In this document: positions 27,539 through 37,609 of the stretch, in pieces
How the letters are laid out: every line of letters begins with the position of its first letter
How positions within the stretch are numbered: the stretch's first letter is position 1
Origin: Egibacter rhizosphaerae
GTDB taxonomy: Bacteria > Actinomycetota > Nitriliruptoria > Euzebyales > Egibacteraceae
Assembly (NCBI RefSeq): GCF_004322855.1
Contig: NZ_CP036402.1
Location: 2,914,001 to 2,978,000 of the forward strand
Reading direction: 5' to 3'
Length of the DNA: 64,000 nt
Notes under the pieces: model-generated
Databases searched by the model: none
Seen by the model: only the letters and a program-made list of their open reading frames with translations
Told to the model about the DNA's origin: nothing
Position numbers and translations under genes: made by a program

Positions 27539-28870
27539 GGCCCCGGCGTGACGGCGCGGGTTCCAGTGGACGACGCAACACCCGGAGGTGTTGGAGGTCG
27601 TCATGGGACGAGCAGGACGTGGGAGCAAGCGGCCGGGCCGGGCGCCGCTGCTGGAGCAGCGGCGCCGGTACGCCGAGCTGATCGCCAGGGGGGTCAGCAA
27701 CAGTGAGGCGTGCCGCATCGTGGGTGTGAACCGGCGGACCGGGAGTCGGTGGCGCTACGGGCGGCACCTGCGCGGGTCCGACGGGATCGACCGGCAGTAT
27801 GCGCCGATGATCCCCGAGCCTGCGCCCAGACCCTGCTCTGCCCGGTATCTGTCCGACGACGAGCGCGATGTCATCGCCGAGCGGCTGCGCGGCGGGGCGA
27901 GCCTGCGGGCGATCGCCGGCGAGCTCGGCCGTGCGCCCTCGACGGTCAGCCGCGAGGTGCGCCGCAACCGCCATGACACCGGCAGCTATCGCCCCGCCCA
28001 CGCCCACCGGCTGGCCACGGCCCGACGCGCCCGGCCACGTCCGCGGCGCGTCACCGCCGACGCGGTGTTGCGCGAAGCGGTGACCGGCATGCTGGATCGC
28101 AAGTGCAGCCCCGAGCAGATCAGCCACACGCTGCGCCAGCGCTTCGCCTGGGACCCGTCCCGGCAGCTGACCCACGAGAGCCTCTACCAGGCCCTGTATG
28201 ACCGCGACCGTCCCCTCGGTGACCGCTGTCGGGCGTTGCGCACCCAACGACGACGGCGCCGTCCCCGGCCGCGCGGTGATGCCCGCCGACCCCACCGCGT
28301 GCGCGACATGACCCCGATCGCCCAGCGCCCCGCCGAGGTCGCCGACCGCGCCGAGGCCGGCCACTGGGAAGGCGACCTGATCACCGGGGCGGCCAACCGC
28401 TCGGCGATCGCCACGCTGGTCGAGCGCACCACCCGCTACACCGTCCTGGCGCACCTGCCCGCCGCCCACACCGCCGCAGCCGTCCGCGACGCCGTCACCG
28501 CCGCGCTGGCCGTCGTGCCCGCACACCTGCGGCGGTCGCTCACGTGGGACCAGGGCCGCGAGATGGCCTGCCACGCTCAGATCGCCGCAGCCACGGGAAT
28601 GACCGTCTACGTCTGCGATCCCCACGCCCCGTGGCAGCGCCCGACCAACGAGAACGCCAACGGGCTGCTGCGCCAGTACTTCCCCAAAGGCACCAACCTC
28701 GCCCGCCACTGCCCCGAGGACCTCGCCGCCGTCCAAGCCGAACTCAACGACCGACCCCGCAAGACACTCGGCTGGCAATCGCCCGCCGCCACATTCGACC
28801 AGCTACAGTCCACCTGTCAGTGAGTCGCTGTTGCGACGTTCACTGGAATCCGCCCCGTCACGGTGGGGCC
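27539..28870 (+). mobile_element. IS30-type insertion sequence
   Basis: A 1332-bp element with long imperfect inverted repeats: left GGCCCCGGCGTGACGGCG (27539 on) and right GGCCCCACCGTGACGGGG read from 28870 on the other strand, with matching continuing through TTCCAGTG and CGCAACA. It contains one intact transposase. Confidence 0.88.
27603..28823 (+). CDS. IS30-family transposase
   Basis: A 406-residue transposase. It has an N-terminal helix-turn-helix (GVSNSEACRIVGVNRRTGSRW, split by one residue over 20 in total), a second HTH with LRAIAGELGRAPSTVSREVRRN, and a DDE core: AGHWEGDLITG (first Asp), LTWDQGREMA (second Asp) and [20 protein letters not shown] (Glu), ending in [15 protein letters not shown]. 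All family motifs are present and in frame, so it may be active. GTG at 27588 is an alternative start. Confidence 0.88.
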   Translation: MGRAGRGSKRPGRAPLLEQRRRYAELIARGVSNSEACRIVGVNRRTGSRWRYGRHLRGSDGIDRQYAPMIPEPAPRPCSARYLSDDERDVIAERLRGGASLRAIAGELGRAPSTVSREVRRNRHDTGSYRPAHAHRLATARRARPRPRRVTADAVLREAVTGMLDRKCSPEQISHTLRQRFAWDPSRQLTHESLYQALYDRDRPLGDRCRALRTQRRRRRPRPRGDARRPHRVRDMTPIAQRPAEVADRAEAGHWEGDLITGAANRSAIATLVERTTRYTVLAHLPAAHTAAAVRDAVTAALAVVPAHLRRSLTWDQGREMACHAQIAAATGMTVYVCDPHAPWQRPTNENANGLLRQYFPKGTNLARHCPEDLAAVQAELNDRPRKTLGWQSPAATFDQLQSTCQ

Positions 28871-28873
28871 AAA

Positions 28874-29776
28874 TCAAGTTGACATTCTCACGGGGGCGCG
28901 GCAGCTGTGTGCTTGTTCCCACTCGGTCGGCGGCAAGTAGTTCAGCGTCGAGTGCAGCCTCCTGTCGTTGTACCGGGCGATCCACCGGAAGATCGATGTG
29001 CGCGCTTCGCGTCGGGTCTGGTAGCGGCAGCGGTTGACGAGCTCGACCTTCAACGTCGCGAAGAAGCTCTCGGCCACGGCGTTGTCCAGGCACGAGCCGG
29101 TGCGGCTCGCCGACTGGGTCACGCCCAGCCGCCAGCAGGCTTGCGCGAACGCCGCGCTCATGTATTGGGTGCCGCGGTCGTGATGGAAGATCACACCGTT
29201 CATGCGGGCCACCCCGCGCTCGGCGACCGCATGGTCGAGCGCGGCGATCATCAGCTGCGCGTCGGGCGTGTCGCTCATCGACCAGCCGATCAGTCGGCGA
29301 CTGGCCAGATCGATGACGGTGGCCACGTACAGCCAGCCCTCGCCGGTGGGCACGTACGTCAGGTCGCCGCACCACACGTGACCGGGCCAGGCCGGGTCGA
29401 AGTGGCGGCCGACCAGGTCGGGCATCGGCGGCTCGCCGGTGTCGCGCTGGGTCGTCGAGGCGCGCTTGACCGGCCGGTAGCCGACCAGGCCGTGCTCGCG
29501 CATCAACCGGGCCACGCGTTTCTCGTTTGCCTGCCAGCCGCGCCGGGTCAGCTCGAACTTCATGCGCGGCGACCCGTAGGTCTCATCCATGTGGGCGTGA
29601 ATGTCGCGGATCTCGGCCAGCAGGGCAGCGTCGGCGCGCTCCTTGTCGCCGGGCTCGTGGGTCTCGCCGGCGACCCACTGGTAGTAGGCCGTGGTGGAGA
29701 CCTCGACGGCCTCACAGGCCGCGGTGGCGGCGAACCCGGCTGCCTTCTGGGCGTCCACGCAGCGGTAGCGCGTCAC
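28874..29776 (-). CDS. IS3-family transposase OrfB (a)
   Basis: A 300-residue integrase-like catalytic subunit. It has the HTH_21-like N-terminal part and rve domain with VWCGDLTYVPTGEGWLYVATVIDL (first Asp), FHHDRGTQYMS (second Asp) and SCLDNAVAESFFATLKVELV (Glu). The GTG start at 29776 overlaps the orfA stop by one base. The stop codon lies at the extreme end of the element next to the IS30 repeat. Confidence 0.85.
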   Translation of the reverse strand: MTRYRCVDAQKAAGFAATAACEAVEVSTTAYYQWVAGETHEPGDKERADAALLAEIRDIHAHMDETYGSPRMKFELTRRGWQANEKRVARLMREHGLVGYRPVKRASTTQRDTGEPPMPDLVGRHFDPAWPGHVWCGDLTYVPTGEGWLYVATVIDLASRRLIGWSMSDTPDAQLMIAALDHAVAERGVARMNGVIFHHDRGTQYMSAAFAQACWRLGVTQSASRTGSCLDNAVAESFFATLKVELVNRCRYQTRREARTSIFRWIARYNDRRLHSTLNYLPPTEWEQAHSCRAPVRMST

Positions 29777-30096
29777 TACGTCGATTCCTTGACCCAGAAG
29801 GCGACTGTTCGTTTGAGCAGATCACGCTCCATGCGCAGGTGCGCGTTCTCCTGCTCGAGCGTCCGCAGCCGCTCGCGCTCGTCGCTGGAGACACCGTCAC
29901 GCTCACCATCATCGACCCGGGCCTGACGAACCCAGTTGCCCAGCGAAGTGTCGGAAATGCCGAGCTCGGCGGCCACGTCGGCGATCGACTTCCCGCTGGT
30001 ACGCACCAGCTCCACGGCCTCACGCTTGAACTCGGCAGAGAACTTTCGTCGGGTGCGTTGCGCCCCGTGCTGTTGCTCGTCTGACATGTGGACCAT
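29776..30096 (-). CDS. IS3-family transposase OrfA (a)
   Basis: A 106-residue helix-turn-helix subunit: RRKFSAEFKREAVELVR and IADVAAELGISDTSLGNWVRQ followed by a leucine-zipper-like coiled coil (ERLRTLEQENAHLRMERDLL). Starts possible at 30096 or 30087. OrfB is in a different frame directly after it, as usual for IS3, where a frameshift makes the fused transposase. Confidence 0.85.
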   Translation of the reverse strand: MVHMSDEQQHGAQRTRRKFSAEFKREAVELVRTSGKSIADVAAELGISDTSLGNWVRQARVDDGERDGVSSDERERLRTLEQENAHLRMERDLLKRTVAFWVKEST

Positions 30097-30133
30097 CCTC
30101 TCTATCGAGGTGTCCAGCTGCACGGGGGAAGTC

Positions 30134-31014
<881 letters not shown>

Positions 31015-31016
31015 CT

Positions 31017-31252
31017 ACGACTGCGATGATCCTCTTGCTGCCGCTCCGGCGGTCTGACCCTTGCTTACGACTGACCGAGTGTCCTGGCGTTGACTTGTCG
31101 ATCGCGCGGGGCGGCAGCACCGAGATGGCTCACCGGCCGAGCGGGCAGTGACCTCATAGGAGCCTGACCACACCAGGTCCCCTCGCAGTCCTGTCCGCCC
31201 GCCCGACCGGCGAGTGTGACCGTCGACCGTGCGAGCGAGAGGATCAACGGCC
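31017..31252 (+). ncRNA. Candidate IS110 bridge RNA, copy 1
   Basis: The 236-base non-coding leader between the left edge and the transposase start. It contains ATAGGAGC (31156-31163), identical to the last bases before the right core (32348-32355), and TCGCAGTC (31183-31190), the reverse complement of the first bases after the left core (31019-31026). Those are the two matches expected of a donor-binding loop. Further upstream, GCGTTGA (31087-31093) is the reverse complement of the target just right of the core, and CGACTG (31068-31073) resembles the target to its left (CGACAG). Bridge RNAs with this layout are established for IS110-family elements (IS621); the assignment here is by inference and the RNA ends are not known. 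Confidence 0.6.
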
Positions 31253-32332
31253 ATGACCAGCATCGCGCTTGAGCGCTCCGATGTCATCGTCGGAGTCGAC
31301 ACCCACAAGGACCAGCACGTGGCCGTGACCCTCGACGGGCTCGGCGGACGACTCGAGCAACGCTGCGTCCCAGCCACCAACGACGGCTACGCCGAGCTGC
31401 TGGCCTGGGCCGATGCTCAGGGACGCGTGGTCGCCTTCGGCGTCGAGGGCACCGGCAGCTACGGCATCGGGCTCGCGCGGTTCTTGCGCCGCCACGCTCG
31501 CTGTGTGATCGAGGTCAGCCGTCCCCCGCGCAAGGACCAGCGGCGCGCCGCGGGCAAGAGCGACCCCGTCGACGCCGAGCACGCCGCCCGCCAAGTGCTG
31601 GCCGGCACGGCCACGGTCGCGCCCAAGGCCAGCGACGGCGACATCGAGACACTGCGACTGCTCAAGGTCGCCCGCGATACCGCCGTCAAGGCGCAGAGCC
31701 AGACCATGGTCACGCTCAAGGCGACCCTGGTGACCGCCAGCGACGACCTGCGCGCCGAACTCGAGGCGCTGTCGAACTTCAAGCTGGTCACCGCCTGCGC
31801 CGCGTTCGACTCCGACGACGAGCTCGCCTGCCCCGACACCGCGATGCGCCACGTGCTCGGCGTGCTCGCGCGCCGCTGGCTCGCCCTTCACGCCGAGGCC
31901 AAGACGCTGGCGCGCCAGCTCACCCAGCGCACCCAGGCCGCAGCACCCCAGCTGCTCGACGCCTTCGGCGTCGGCCCCGACATCGCTGCCGAACTGCTCA
32001 TCGCCGTCGGCGACAACGGCGACCGCATCCGCTCCGAAGCCGCGTTCGCCAAGCTCTGCGGCGTCTGCCCCATCCCCGCCTCATCGGGCAAGACCACCCG
32101 CCACCGGCTCAACCGTGGCGGCAACCGACAAGCGAACTCCGCGCTGTTCCGCGCCGTCGTCGTGCGCATGCGCTGGCACGAACCCACGCGCACCTACGTC
32201 GCGCGCCGCACCGCCGAAGGCAAGTCCAAGCGCGAGATCATCCGCTGCCTCAAGCGCTACCTCGCCCGCGAACTCTACCACCTGCTCCCACCCACCCAGA
32301 CCACCGACGAACGGCTTCACTTGGCCGCATAG
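31253..32332 (+). CDS. IS110-family transposase (DEDD), copy 1
   Basis: A 359-residue recombinase with an N-terminal RuvC-like DEDD domain (VIVGVDTHKDQH with the first Asp; FGVEGTGSYG with Glu; GKSDPVDAEHAAR with the two late Asp) and a C-terminal Tnp2 domain containing GVGPDIAAELLIAVGD, AFAKLCGVCPIPASSGKTTRHRLNRGGNRQANSAL in overlapping stretches, and the conserved Ser region (ASSGK). The ATG at 31253 is preceded by AGAGG. It appears intact and differs from copy 2 in only a few residues (for example Cys instead of Arg in the HARCVIE region). Confidence 0.9.
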   Translation: MTSIALERSDVIVGVDTHKDQHVAVTLDGLGGRLEQRCVPATNDGYAELLAWADAQGRVVAFGVEGTGSYGIGLARFLRRHARCVIEVSRPPRKDQRRAAGKSDPVDAEHAARQVLAGTATVAPKASDGDIETLRLLKVARDTAVKAQSQTMVTLKATLVTASDDLRAELEALSNFKLVTACAAFDSDDELACPDTAMRHVLGVLARRWLALHAEAKTLARQLTQRTQAAAPQLLDAFGVGPDIAAELLIAVGDNGDRIRSEAAFAKLCGVCPIPASSGKTTRHRLNRGGNRQANSALFRAVVVRMRWHEPTRTYVARRTAEGKSKREIIRCLKRYLARELYHLLPPTQTTDERLHLAA

Positions 32333-32356
32333 ACGCCCTTGACATCTATAGGAGCT

Positions 32357-32583
32357 TCAACGCGCTCATCGAGTCCGCGATCGGGCTGCACAAGACCGAG
32401 CTCATCGGCCGTCACGGCCCCTGGCCCGCCGCCCCCGACGTCGAACTCGCCACGCTGGAGTACATCAACTGGTTCAACCACAAACGCATCCACACCGCCA
32501 TCGGCGACCGACCCCCCGCCGAACACGAAGCCGCCCACTGCAACGCGCACAACGACCTGAATCACACCCCCGCAATCCAATAA
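32357..32583 (+). pseudogene. IS3 orfB (b), 3' part, copy 1
   Basis: The C-terminal 75 codons of the OrfB split by IS110: NALIESAIGLHKTELIG, then LEYINWFNHKRIHTAIGD with the last catalytic region, ending HTPAIQ. In frame with the 5' part if IS110 is removed. Confidence 0.85.
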
Positions 32584-32614
32584 CCACGCCCTCTACAAAA
32601 TCCGGGGGGTTTCA

Positions 32615-33512
32615 CCCACAGTCGCAACACTTCTCGGATCTCGGTCACCGATACCTCCCGGCACGCCATGCGCCCTCCCACCGCTCGACAGCGACGTAGG
32701 ACGCGAACTGAACCGCTCAGGCGACCGAAACCCCCGCAACCACCCCCGGTCCCATAACTGGCGACGGGGTGGTCCCATCCTCGTGGCGAAACCCCCTCAC
32801 AGGTGGTCCCATGCTCGTGGCGGACGACAGCGACCGACGATTTCGCCTTCCGCCCAGTTGTACGGCGTCGGCACCCCGAACTGACTGATTTCGCGGCTCA
32901 ATAGCCCCGCCTACGCGTACCCCTGCCAACGCTTCGCCGACGCCCTCACGAACGCCAACGCATGACTCGGGGCCACCGTGGATCGCTACTCCTTCGATGT
33001 AGAGCTCTCTCATCTCCTTCTCCATGCCGGTTTATCCCGGCGCTCACAACCACCGGCGCCGACACACCGCACTGGACATGCGCAGCCCCGCCCGCTACGA
33101 ACACGAGGAGGTGCACGCCGAACCCACCCTGGCACTGTTCACCCAACCCTGAACGTGTCCACGGGAGCGGGCAAGGTTCAGACCCGCTGGTGTGCTACCA
33201 CCCGACGTCGTGGTATCGACAGCACCCAGCAGACCCGCCGCCCCAAGCTGCTGGGGGCCCTCGGAGGCGCCGCCCGCACCGACCGGGTCGTCCTCCACGA
33301 CCACCGCGGTTTGGTAACGCGCCACAGCGCCACCACCGCCGGGGCGACCCGCTACACCACCGCGTCCTATGCCAAACGACGCAACCTGATCCGCCACATC
33401 ACCAACATGTAGTGGTTCCATCCCCACAATCACCTTGCGCCAAGGGGACTACCCCCTAAACTAAATCATGCGCCCTAAAGGACCCATAATTGCCGGGCGA
33501 ACGGGGCACCAT
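32615..33512. other. Gene-poor stretch with IS-end-like repeats
   Basis: No convincing gene in 898 bp. Two near-identical 21-bp repeats, GGTGGTCCCATCCTCGTGG (32768 on) and GGTGGTCCCATGCTCGTGG (32802 on), resemble the repeated ends of IS21-type elements. Short open frames at 32962-33459 show no recognisable domain and look like decayed transposon sequence. Confidence 0.4.
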
Positions 33513-34223
33513 TCAATTTACTGATAGTACCTCCGACTCAAGGTACCTCAGAAAGCCGGGGAGATCGATCACTGGAAGGGCGGACGCGCGTCGCACCTCG
33601 GCGCTAAGCGGTAGTACCGCTGCACACTCGACGAGAATTGCGCTCGCGCCAGAGGCTCGTAGTCGTTTGCAACTCTCTGCCAGAGAAATGGTAGCCTGGT
33701 ACCAATCGGGGTCCACTTCCTGTGATCCACCCAGCCAATCCCACCCTGGCAGGGTACGGATTTCCTCGATCAGGAAGGCAGTTTCGAAATCATCCGACGG
33801 GTTTAGCCTTTGAAGGTGACGTCGGACGATGGGCTCATCAAACGCCAAGATTCCCAATGGAGGGCCGAAAATCTCCAGTGCAACCGACGACAATATAAGA
33901 GATGATAAGATTGTCGGTCGATCAGTCGAATCTCTTACGTCATCCTGGTAAGGGTCAGCCAGACCACAATTTGAGGCGATAATTCGGCTACCTCCAGCGA
34001 CCAACCTATTGGCGGCGTGTAAGAATGCATCTTTGGCATCACCGTGAGCGATATCGACCAAAGATACTCCACTGAGGCGCTCAAGTCCTAAAGTTTGCCG
34101 GTATTCGGATGGATCGATAATTGACCCCTCTCCCGTCACCTTAGTGTCCGGCAACAGGACCATGCCAATGCCTGATCCTGAGTGTGGCTGTTGATGCGGA
34201 ACTTGGTCATCTGAATGGCACAC
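33513..34223 (-). CDS. Asp/Glu racemase superfamily protein
   Basis: A 236-residue protein matching the Asp/Glu racemase-like family in which both catalytic cysteines are kept: Cys86 in IIASNCGLADPYQDD and Cys200 in AILVECAAVLP. Between them are RPTILSSLILSS and PPLGILAFDE, typical of the group that includes hydantoin and arylmalonate-type enzymes. In-frame ATG at 34163 would drop a 20-residue polar N-terminal extension and may be the true start. Base composition is low for this genome (29 of 60 GC in 33841-33900), like the ABC operon at 42765-48309 and unlike the adjacent amidohydrolase operon. Confidence 0.75.
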   Translation of the reverse strand: MCHSDDQVPHQQPHSGSGIGMVLLPDTKVTGEGSIIDPSEYRQTLGLERLSGVSLVDIAHGDAKDAFLHAANRLVAGGSRIIASNCGLADPYQDDVRDSTDRPTILSSLILSSVALEIFGPPLGILAFDEPIVRRHLQRLNPSDDFETAFLIEEIRTLPGWDWLGGSQEVDPDWYQATISLAESCKRLRASGASAILVECAAVLPLSAEVRRASALPVIDLPGFLRYLESEVLSVN

Positions 34224-34455
34224 CTACGACTCCCCCTGTTTATAGCTGCTATCCAACTGCTAGGTGTTCAGTGCGTCCTGTTCGTGCGCCCTCACCGGCT
34301 CTCCATCGCTCCGCTCGTCGGATTTGGGGAGGCCGGGGAGAGAACGTGGTCCCCTCCAGCAGCAGGACCCGTATCGACTGCCCTTGCATTCTGACTGTCC
34401 GCCCTCCACGGTGGCTGTCTACTGCTGGCTTGCCCCACGCTTGGGATGCCTGCGC

Positions 34456-36123
34456 TCAGGTCGTGACGGGCAGGCCTTCTTTGAGGACGCCGGCGACGGA
34501 GACATCGGCGATCTTTGTGGCGTCGACGCCCCGCGGGTCGATGTCGAGCGCGACAAGGTCGGCGCGCTTGCCGACTTCGATGCTGCCCCGATCGTCACCG
34601 ACTCCGAGCGCGTTAGCCGCGTGGCGGGTGTGGGCGCGGAGCCCGTCCATGACCGACAGCGCCTCGCCGGGGTCGAGGATCTCCCCGATGCAGGACTCGC
34701 GTGTCGTGGCGCACTGCACTCCGAAGAGCGGGTTGAACTGTCGGAGCTCCGCCCCGGCGACATCCGAGCTCGGGCCGAACTCGACCCCGCGCTGACGCAG
34801 CGATTCGAACGGGAAGAGGCCGGCGCGCGCGTAGTCGCCGAGGTAGTCGGGGATGAAGCTGCCGAGCGTCCACACAAAGCCGGCTTGGGGCACGAGCGAG
34901 ACTCCTGCCCGCTGCCACCAGTCGATGGTCTCCTCCGAGGTCACGAGGTTGCCGGCATGCTCGAGTCGGACGGGCAGCGCGTTGCCGGCGTCAGCGGCCT
35001 CGGCCGCGATGGCCGCCTCGCACATGAGCCGCTGTGCCCACTCGCCGTTGACGTGCGCCGCGACTTGCAGGTCGCGCTCGCGGCAGCCACGGATGATCTC
35101 GGTGAGTTCGTCCTTGTCGTAAGCGAGCCGCCCGAACCACCCGGAGGTCCCACGGTATGGGCGCAGCACGGCCGCGCCGGCCGCGGAGAATCCGCCGTCG
35201 ACGAAGATCTTTACGCCTGCGACGTCGAAACGGTCGTTGGCTAGCGCGGCGTGTTCCCCGTCATGGGCGTGATCCCAGCTGCTGCGCATCGACGCGGTCC
35301 CTGGCGCCCACACGTAGGCGCGGACGCCGAGCGGCAGCCGGCCTGCGCCTGTCTCGCCGCTGAGGATGCTCACGCCCTGCATCGTGTCGGTGATCTCGCC
35401 GATGCTCGTCACGCCTTGTTCGAGCAGGTAGCCCCGAGCGGTGGTGAGCATGGCCTCGGTCAGCTCGTCGGTGGACAGCTCCGGGATGGGGAGCGCGTAG
35501 AAGAGCTCTTGGATGACGCCGCTGTACCGGTCGTTGTCGTCGACGCGCAGGTGGGCGTCGCCGGTCGGCGAGGGCAGGCGCTCGAGCTGTTCGACAAGGC
35601 GTTCGAGACCCACGCCGTTCAGCACGGTGATGTGCGCGCCGAACCGGACAGCGATCGGGTGCGCGGTCGAAACGGTGTCTAGGTCGTCGCGGGTCGGCAA
35701 CCGCTGGTCGCTGAACCGCCGGTCGGCAAACAAGCCGCCCTGCCCGACGAGCCAGCCGCCGCGCGCGTCGCGCAAATGTCTGGACTGGCTCAACGCGTCG
35801 AGCATGTCGGCGATGCTCGCGCACGGCGGCGTGCGACAGTCGACGGTGCCCCACATCGCGGAGCTGGTCATCTCTAGGTGCACGTGGGGATCGACGAAGC
35901 CGGGCATGAGGGGTCGCTCGTCCAGCTCGACCCGGGTGAGGTCAGCGAGGCTGGGATCGTCGGCGGTGGCGTCCCGTTCGACGATGCGCGCGATGCGTCC
36001 GCGATCGACGTGGACGTAGCCGTCGAGGGTGCGCCCGTCGGTGTCCATCGTGAGAACCCGAGACGAGCCGACGAGGAACTCGGCGTCGCCTTGGAGCGCG
36101 TCGAATCCCGCCCTAGCTGACAC
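34456..36123 (-). CDS. Amidohydrolase family 3 (YtcJ-like)
   Basis: A 555-residue metal-dependent hydrolase. The metal site HxH appears in GFVDPHVHLEM near residue 80; later stretches GVKIFVDGGFSAAGA (about 305), VAAHVNGEWAQ (about 355) and RLEHAGN (about 385) supply the remaining ligands, and the C-terminal GSIEVGKRADLVALDIDP is the family closing strand. It likely cleaves an amide, cyclic amide or N-formyl bond in the cytoplasm. It is the last gene of a leftward five-gene operon and overlaps the aldehyde dehydrogenase gene by 11 bp. Confidence 0.85.
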   Translation of the reverse strand: MSARAGFDALQGDAEFLVGSSRVLTMDTDGRTLDGYVHVDRGRIARIVERDATADDPSLADLTRVELDERPLMPGFVDPHVHLEMTSSAMWGTVDCRTPPCASIADMLDALSQSRHLRDARGGWLVGQGGLFADRRFSDQRLPTRDDLDTVSTAHPIAVRFGAHITVLNGVGLERLVEQLERLPSPTGDAHLRVDDNDRYSGVIQELFYALPIPELSTDELTEAMLTTARGYLLEQGVTSIGEITDTMQGVSILSGETGAGRLPLGVRAYVWAPGTASMRSSWDHAHDGEHAALANDRFDVAGVKIFVDGGFSAAGAAVLRPYRGTSGWFGRLAYDKDELTEIIRGCRERDLQVAAHVNGEWAQRLMCEAAIAAEAADAGNALPVRLEHAGNLVTSEETIDWWQRAGVSLVPQAGFVWTLGSFIPDYLGDYARAGLFPFESLRQRGVEFGPSSDVAGAELRQFNPLFGVQCATTRESCIGEILDPGEALSVMDGLRAHTRHAANALGVGDDRGSIEVGKRADLVALDIDPRGVDATKIADVSVAGVLKEGLPVTT

Positions 36124-37609
36124 GGAAGCCCCTCCCGATACGACTGCGCGGGGTCATGAACTCGCGGATTCCGTCGATGCCGTTCTCGCGTCCATATCCT
36201 GAATGCTTGATGCCGCCGAACGGGATCCGCGGGTCCGAGACGCTCGGGCGGTTCACCCCGACCATGCCGGCCTCAAGGAGGCTTGAGAGGTTGTCGGCTT
36301 CCCTGGGGTCGTCGCTGTAGATGTAGTGGGCCAGCCCGTAGTCGGTCCGGTTCGCCGCAGCGACCGCCTCGTCGACCCGGTCGTAGGGTAGGAGCGGCAG
36401 TACCGGGCCAAAGATCTCCTCCTCGACCACCGGCCAGCTCTCGTCGGCGTTGGTGACGATCGCCGGGAGCACATAGTTCTCACCGAGCTCGCTGGAGCCA
36501 GCAGGCTGCAGCACCGACGCGCCAGCGGCTCTCGCGTGACCGAGCAGGTCCTGGATCTTCTTCGCGGCGGCGAGGTTGATCAGGGGGCCGACCTGGAAGC
36601 GGTCGTCGCGCAGGTCCCAGCCGACCGCGACCTCGTCGAGCTTCCCGCGCAGGATGTCGATCGCGTCGGACATCTGATCACGGACGATGTAGAGCCGGTT
36701 CGGGGAGATGCACGCCTGTCCTGAGTTGGCGAGCTTGCCGGCGAGCACGTCGGTGAGGCACTGCTCCAAGTCGTCGATTCTGCCGATGACGACTGCGGCG
36801 TTGCCGCCCAGCTCCAGCGAGACGCGCTGGAAGTGCTCGGCGGAGTTGCGCACCATTACGCGGCCGACCTCAACCGACCCGGTGAAGCTCACCTTCCGCA
36901 GAGACGGCCGCGCCATGAGGGACTCGACGACGGCGGCTGGCTGCGCGGTCGGGAGCACCGCGCCGACGCCCGCGGGCATCCCGGCGGCGTCAAGGTCCTG
37001 ACCGATCAGCGCCGCAGTCATCGGCGTCTCCTCTGCTGGCTTCAGGATGAACGGGCATCCAGCGAGCAGGCTCGAGGCGACCTTGCGAATCGGCAGGGAG
37101 AGAGGGAAGTTCCAAGGGGTGATGAGCAGCGACGGCCCGACGGGCGCAAGGCCGACCTCAAGGTCTGGGTCGGAGCGGTACCTGCCCTCCTCTGGCCGTA
37201 CAGCCTGCTCGTGCACTTCAAGCAGCTCGGCGAGCGTCGCGAGCGCGACATCGACTTCCTTGTCCGCGTTGCCACGCACCTTCCCGCTCTCAAGCGCGAT
37301 CGCGGCTGCGTAGAGTCCGCGTCGCGCAGCGATGCGGTCGCGCAGGCCAGCCACGAGCGCGGCTCGGGCTTGGACTGACTCGGCCTCCCACCCGGGTTGG
37401 GCCCCTACTGCCGCCGATAGCGCTCGACCTGCCTGGTCCGGCTCGCAGTCAGGCACTTCGGCGACGGTCTTGCTCAGCCCCGGCGCATCGACCGGGAAGG
37501 TGCCCGCGTACATGGGCCGCTCGAGCCGTCCGTCGATGAGCGCCCCCGCCTCAGCGACGCCGACGAGCTCCCCTACCGTCTCGTCCGCATGATCGGGCAC
37601 TGTCACCAT
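36113..37609 (-). CDS. NAD(P)-dependent aldehyde dehydrogenase, succinate-semialdehyde type
   Basis: A 498-residue aldehyde dehydrogenase. Catalytic residues are visible: Asn167 in TPWNFPLSLP, Glu266 in SLELGGNAAVV and nucleophile Cys300 in ANSGQACISPNRLYI. The pattern PWNFPLSLPIRKVASSLLAGC is close to the succinate-semialdehyde/short-chain group. It oxidises an aldehyde to a carboxylic acid, probably one released by the monooxygenase or the hydrolase in the same operon. It overlaps the upstream carboxymuconolactone decarboxylase-like gene by 7 bp and the downstream amidohydrolase by 11 bp. Confidence 0.88.
   Translation of the reverse strand: MVTVPDHADETVGELVGVAEAGALIDGRLERPMYAGTFPVDAPGLSKTVAEVPDCEPDQAGRALSAAVGAQPGWEAESVQARAALVAGLRDRIAARRGLYAAAIALESGKVRGNADKEVDVALATLAELLEVHEQAVRPEEGRYRSDPDLEVGLAPVGPSLLITPWNFPLSLPIRKVASSLLAGCPFILKPAEETPMTAALIGQDLDAAGMPAGVGAVLPTAQPAAVVESLMARPSLRKVSFTGSVEVGRVMVRNSAEHFQRVSLELGGNAAVVIGRIDDLEQCLTDVLAGKLANSGQACISPNRLYIVRDQMSDAIDILRGKLDEVAVGWDLRDDRFQVGPLINLAAAKKIQDLLGHARAAGASVLQPAGSSELGENYVLPAIVTNADESWPVVEEEIFGPVLPLLPYDRVDEAVAAANRTDYGLAHYIYSDDPREADNLSSLLEAGMVGVNRPSVSDPRIPFGGIKHSGYGRENGIDGIREFMTPRSRIGRGFRVS

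Larger units (their letters stand above)
28874..30133 (-). mobile_element. IS3-type insertion sequence (a)
   Basis: A leftward IS3 element of about 1.26 kb adjoining IS30 on one side and interrupting or replacing the 5' part of a second IS3 element on the other. Ends pair imperfectly: AAGTTGACATTCTCACGG near 28876 and AACTGGACTTCCCCCGTG read from about 30137 on the other strand. The exact right boundary near 30133-30140 is uncertain. Confidence 0.7.
31017..32356 (+). mobile_element. IS110-family element in IS3 orfB, copy 1
   Basis: Element of 1340 bp with the dinucleotide CT at both edges (31015-31016 and 32355-32356). Removing one CT-bounded unit restores the IS3 orfB frame exactly, reading GDS then FNALIESAIG, which fixes the boundaries. 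IS110 elements have no long inverted repeats and insert at a CT-type core, as seen here. Confidence 0.85.
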
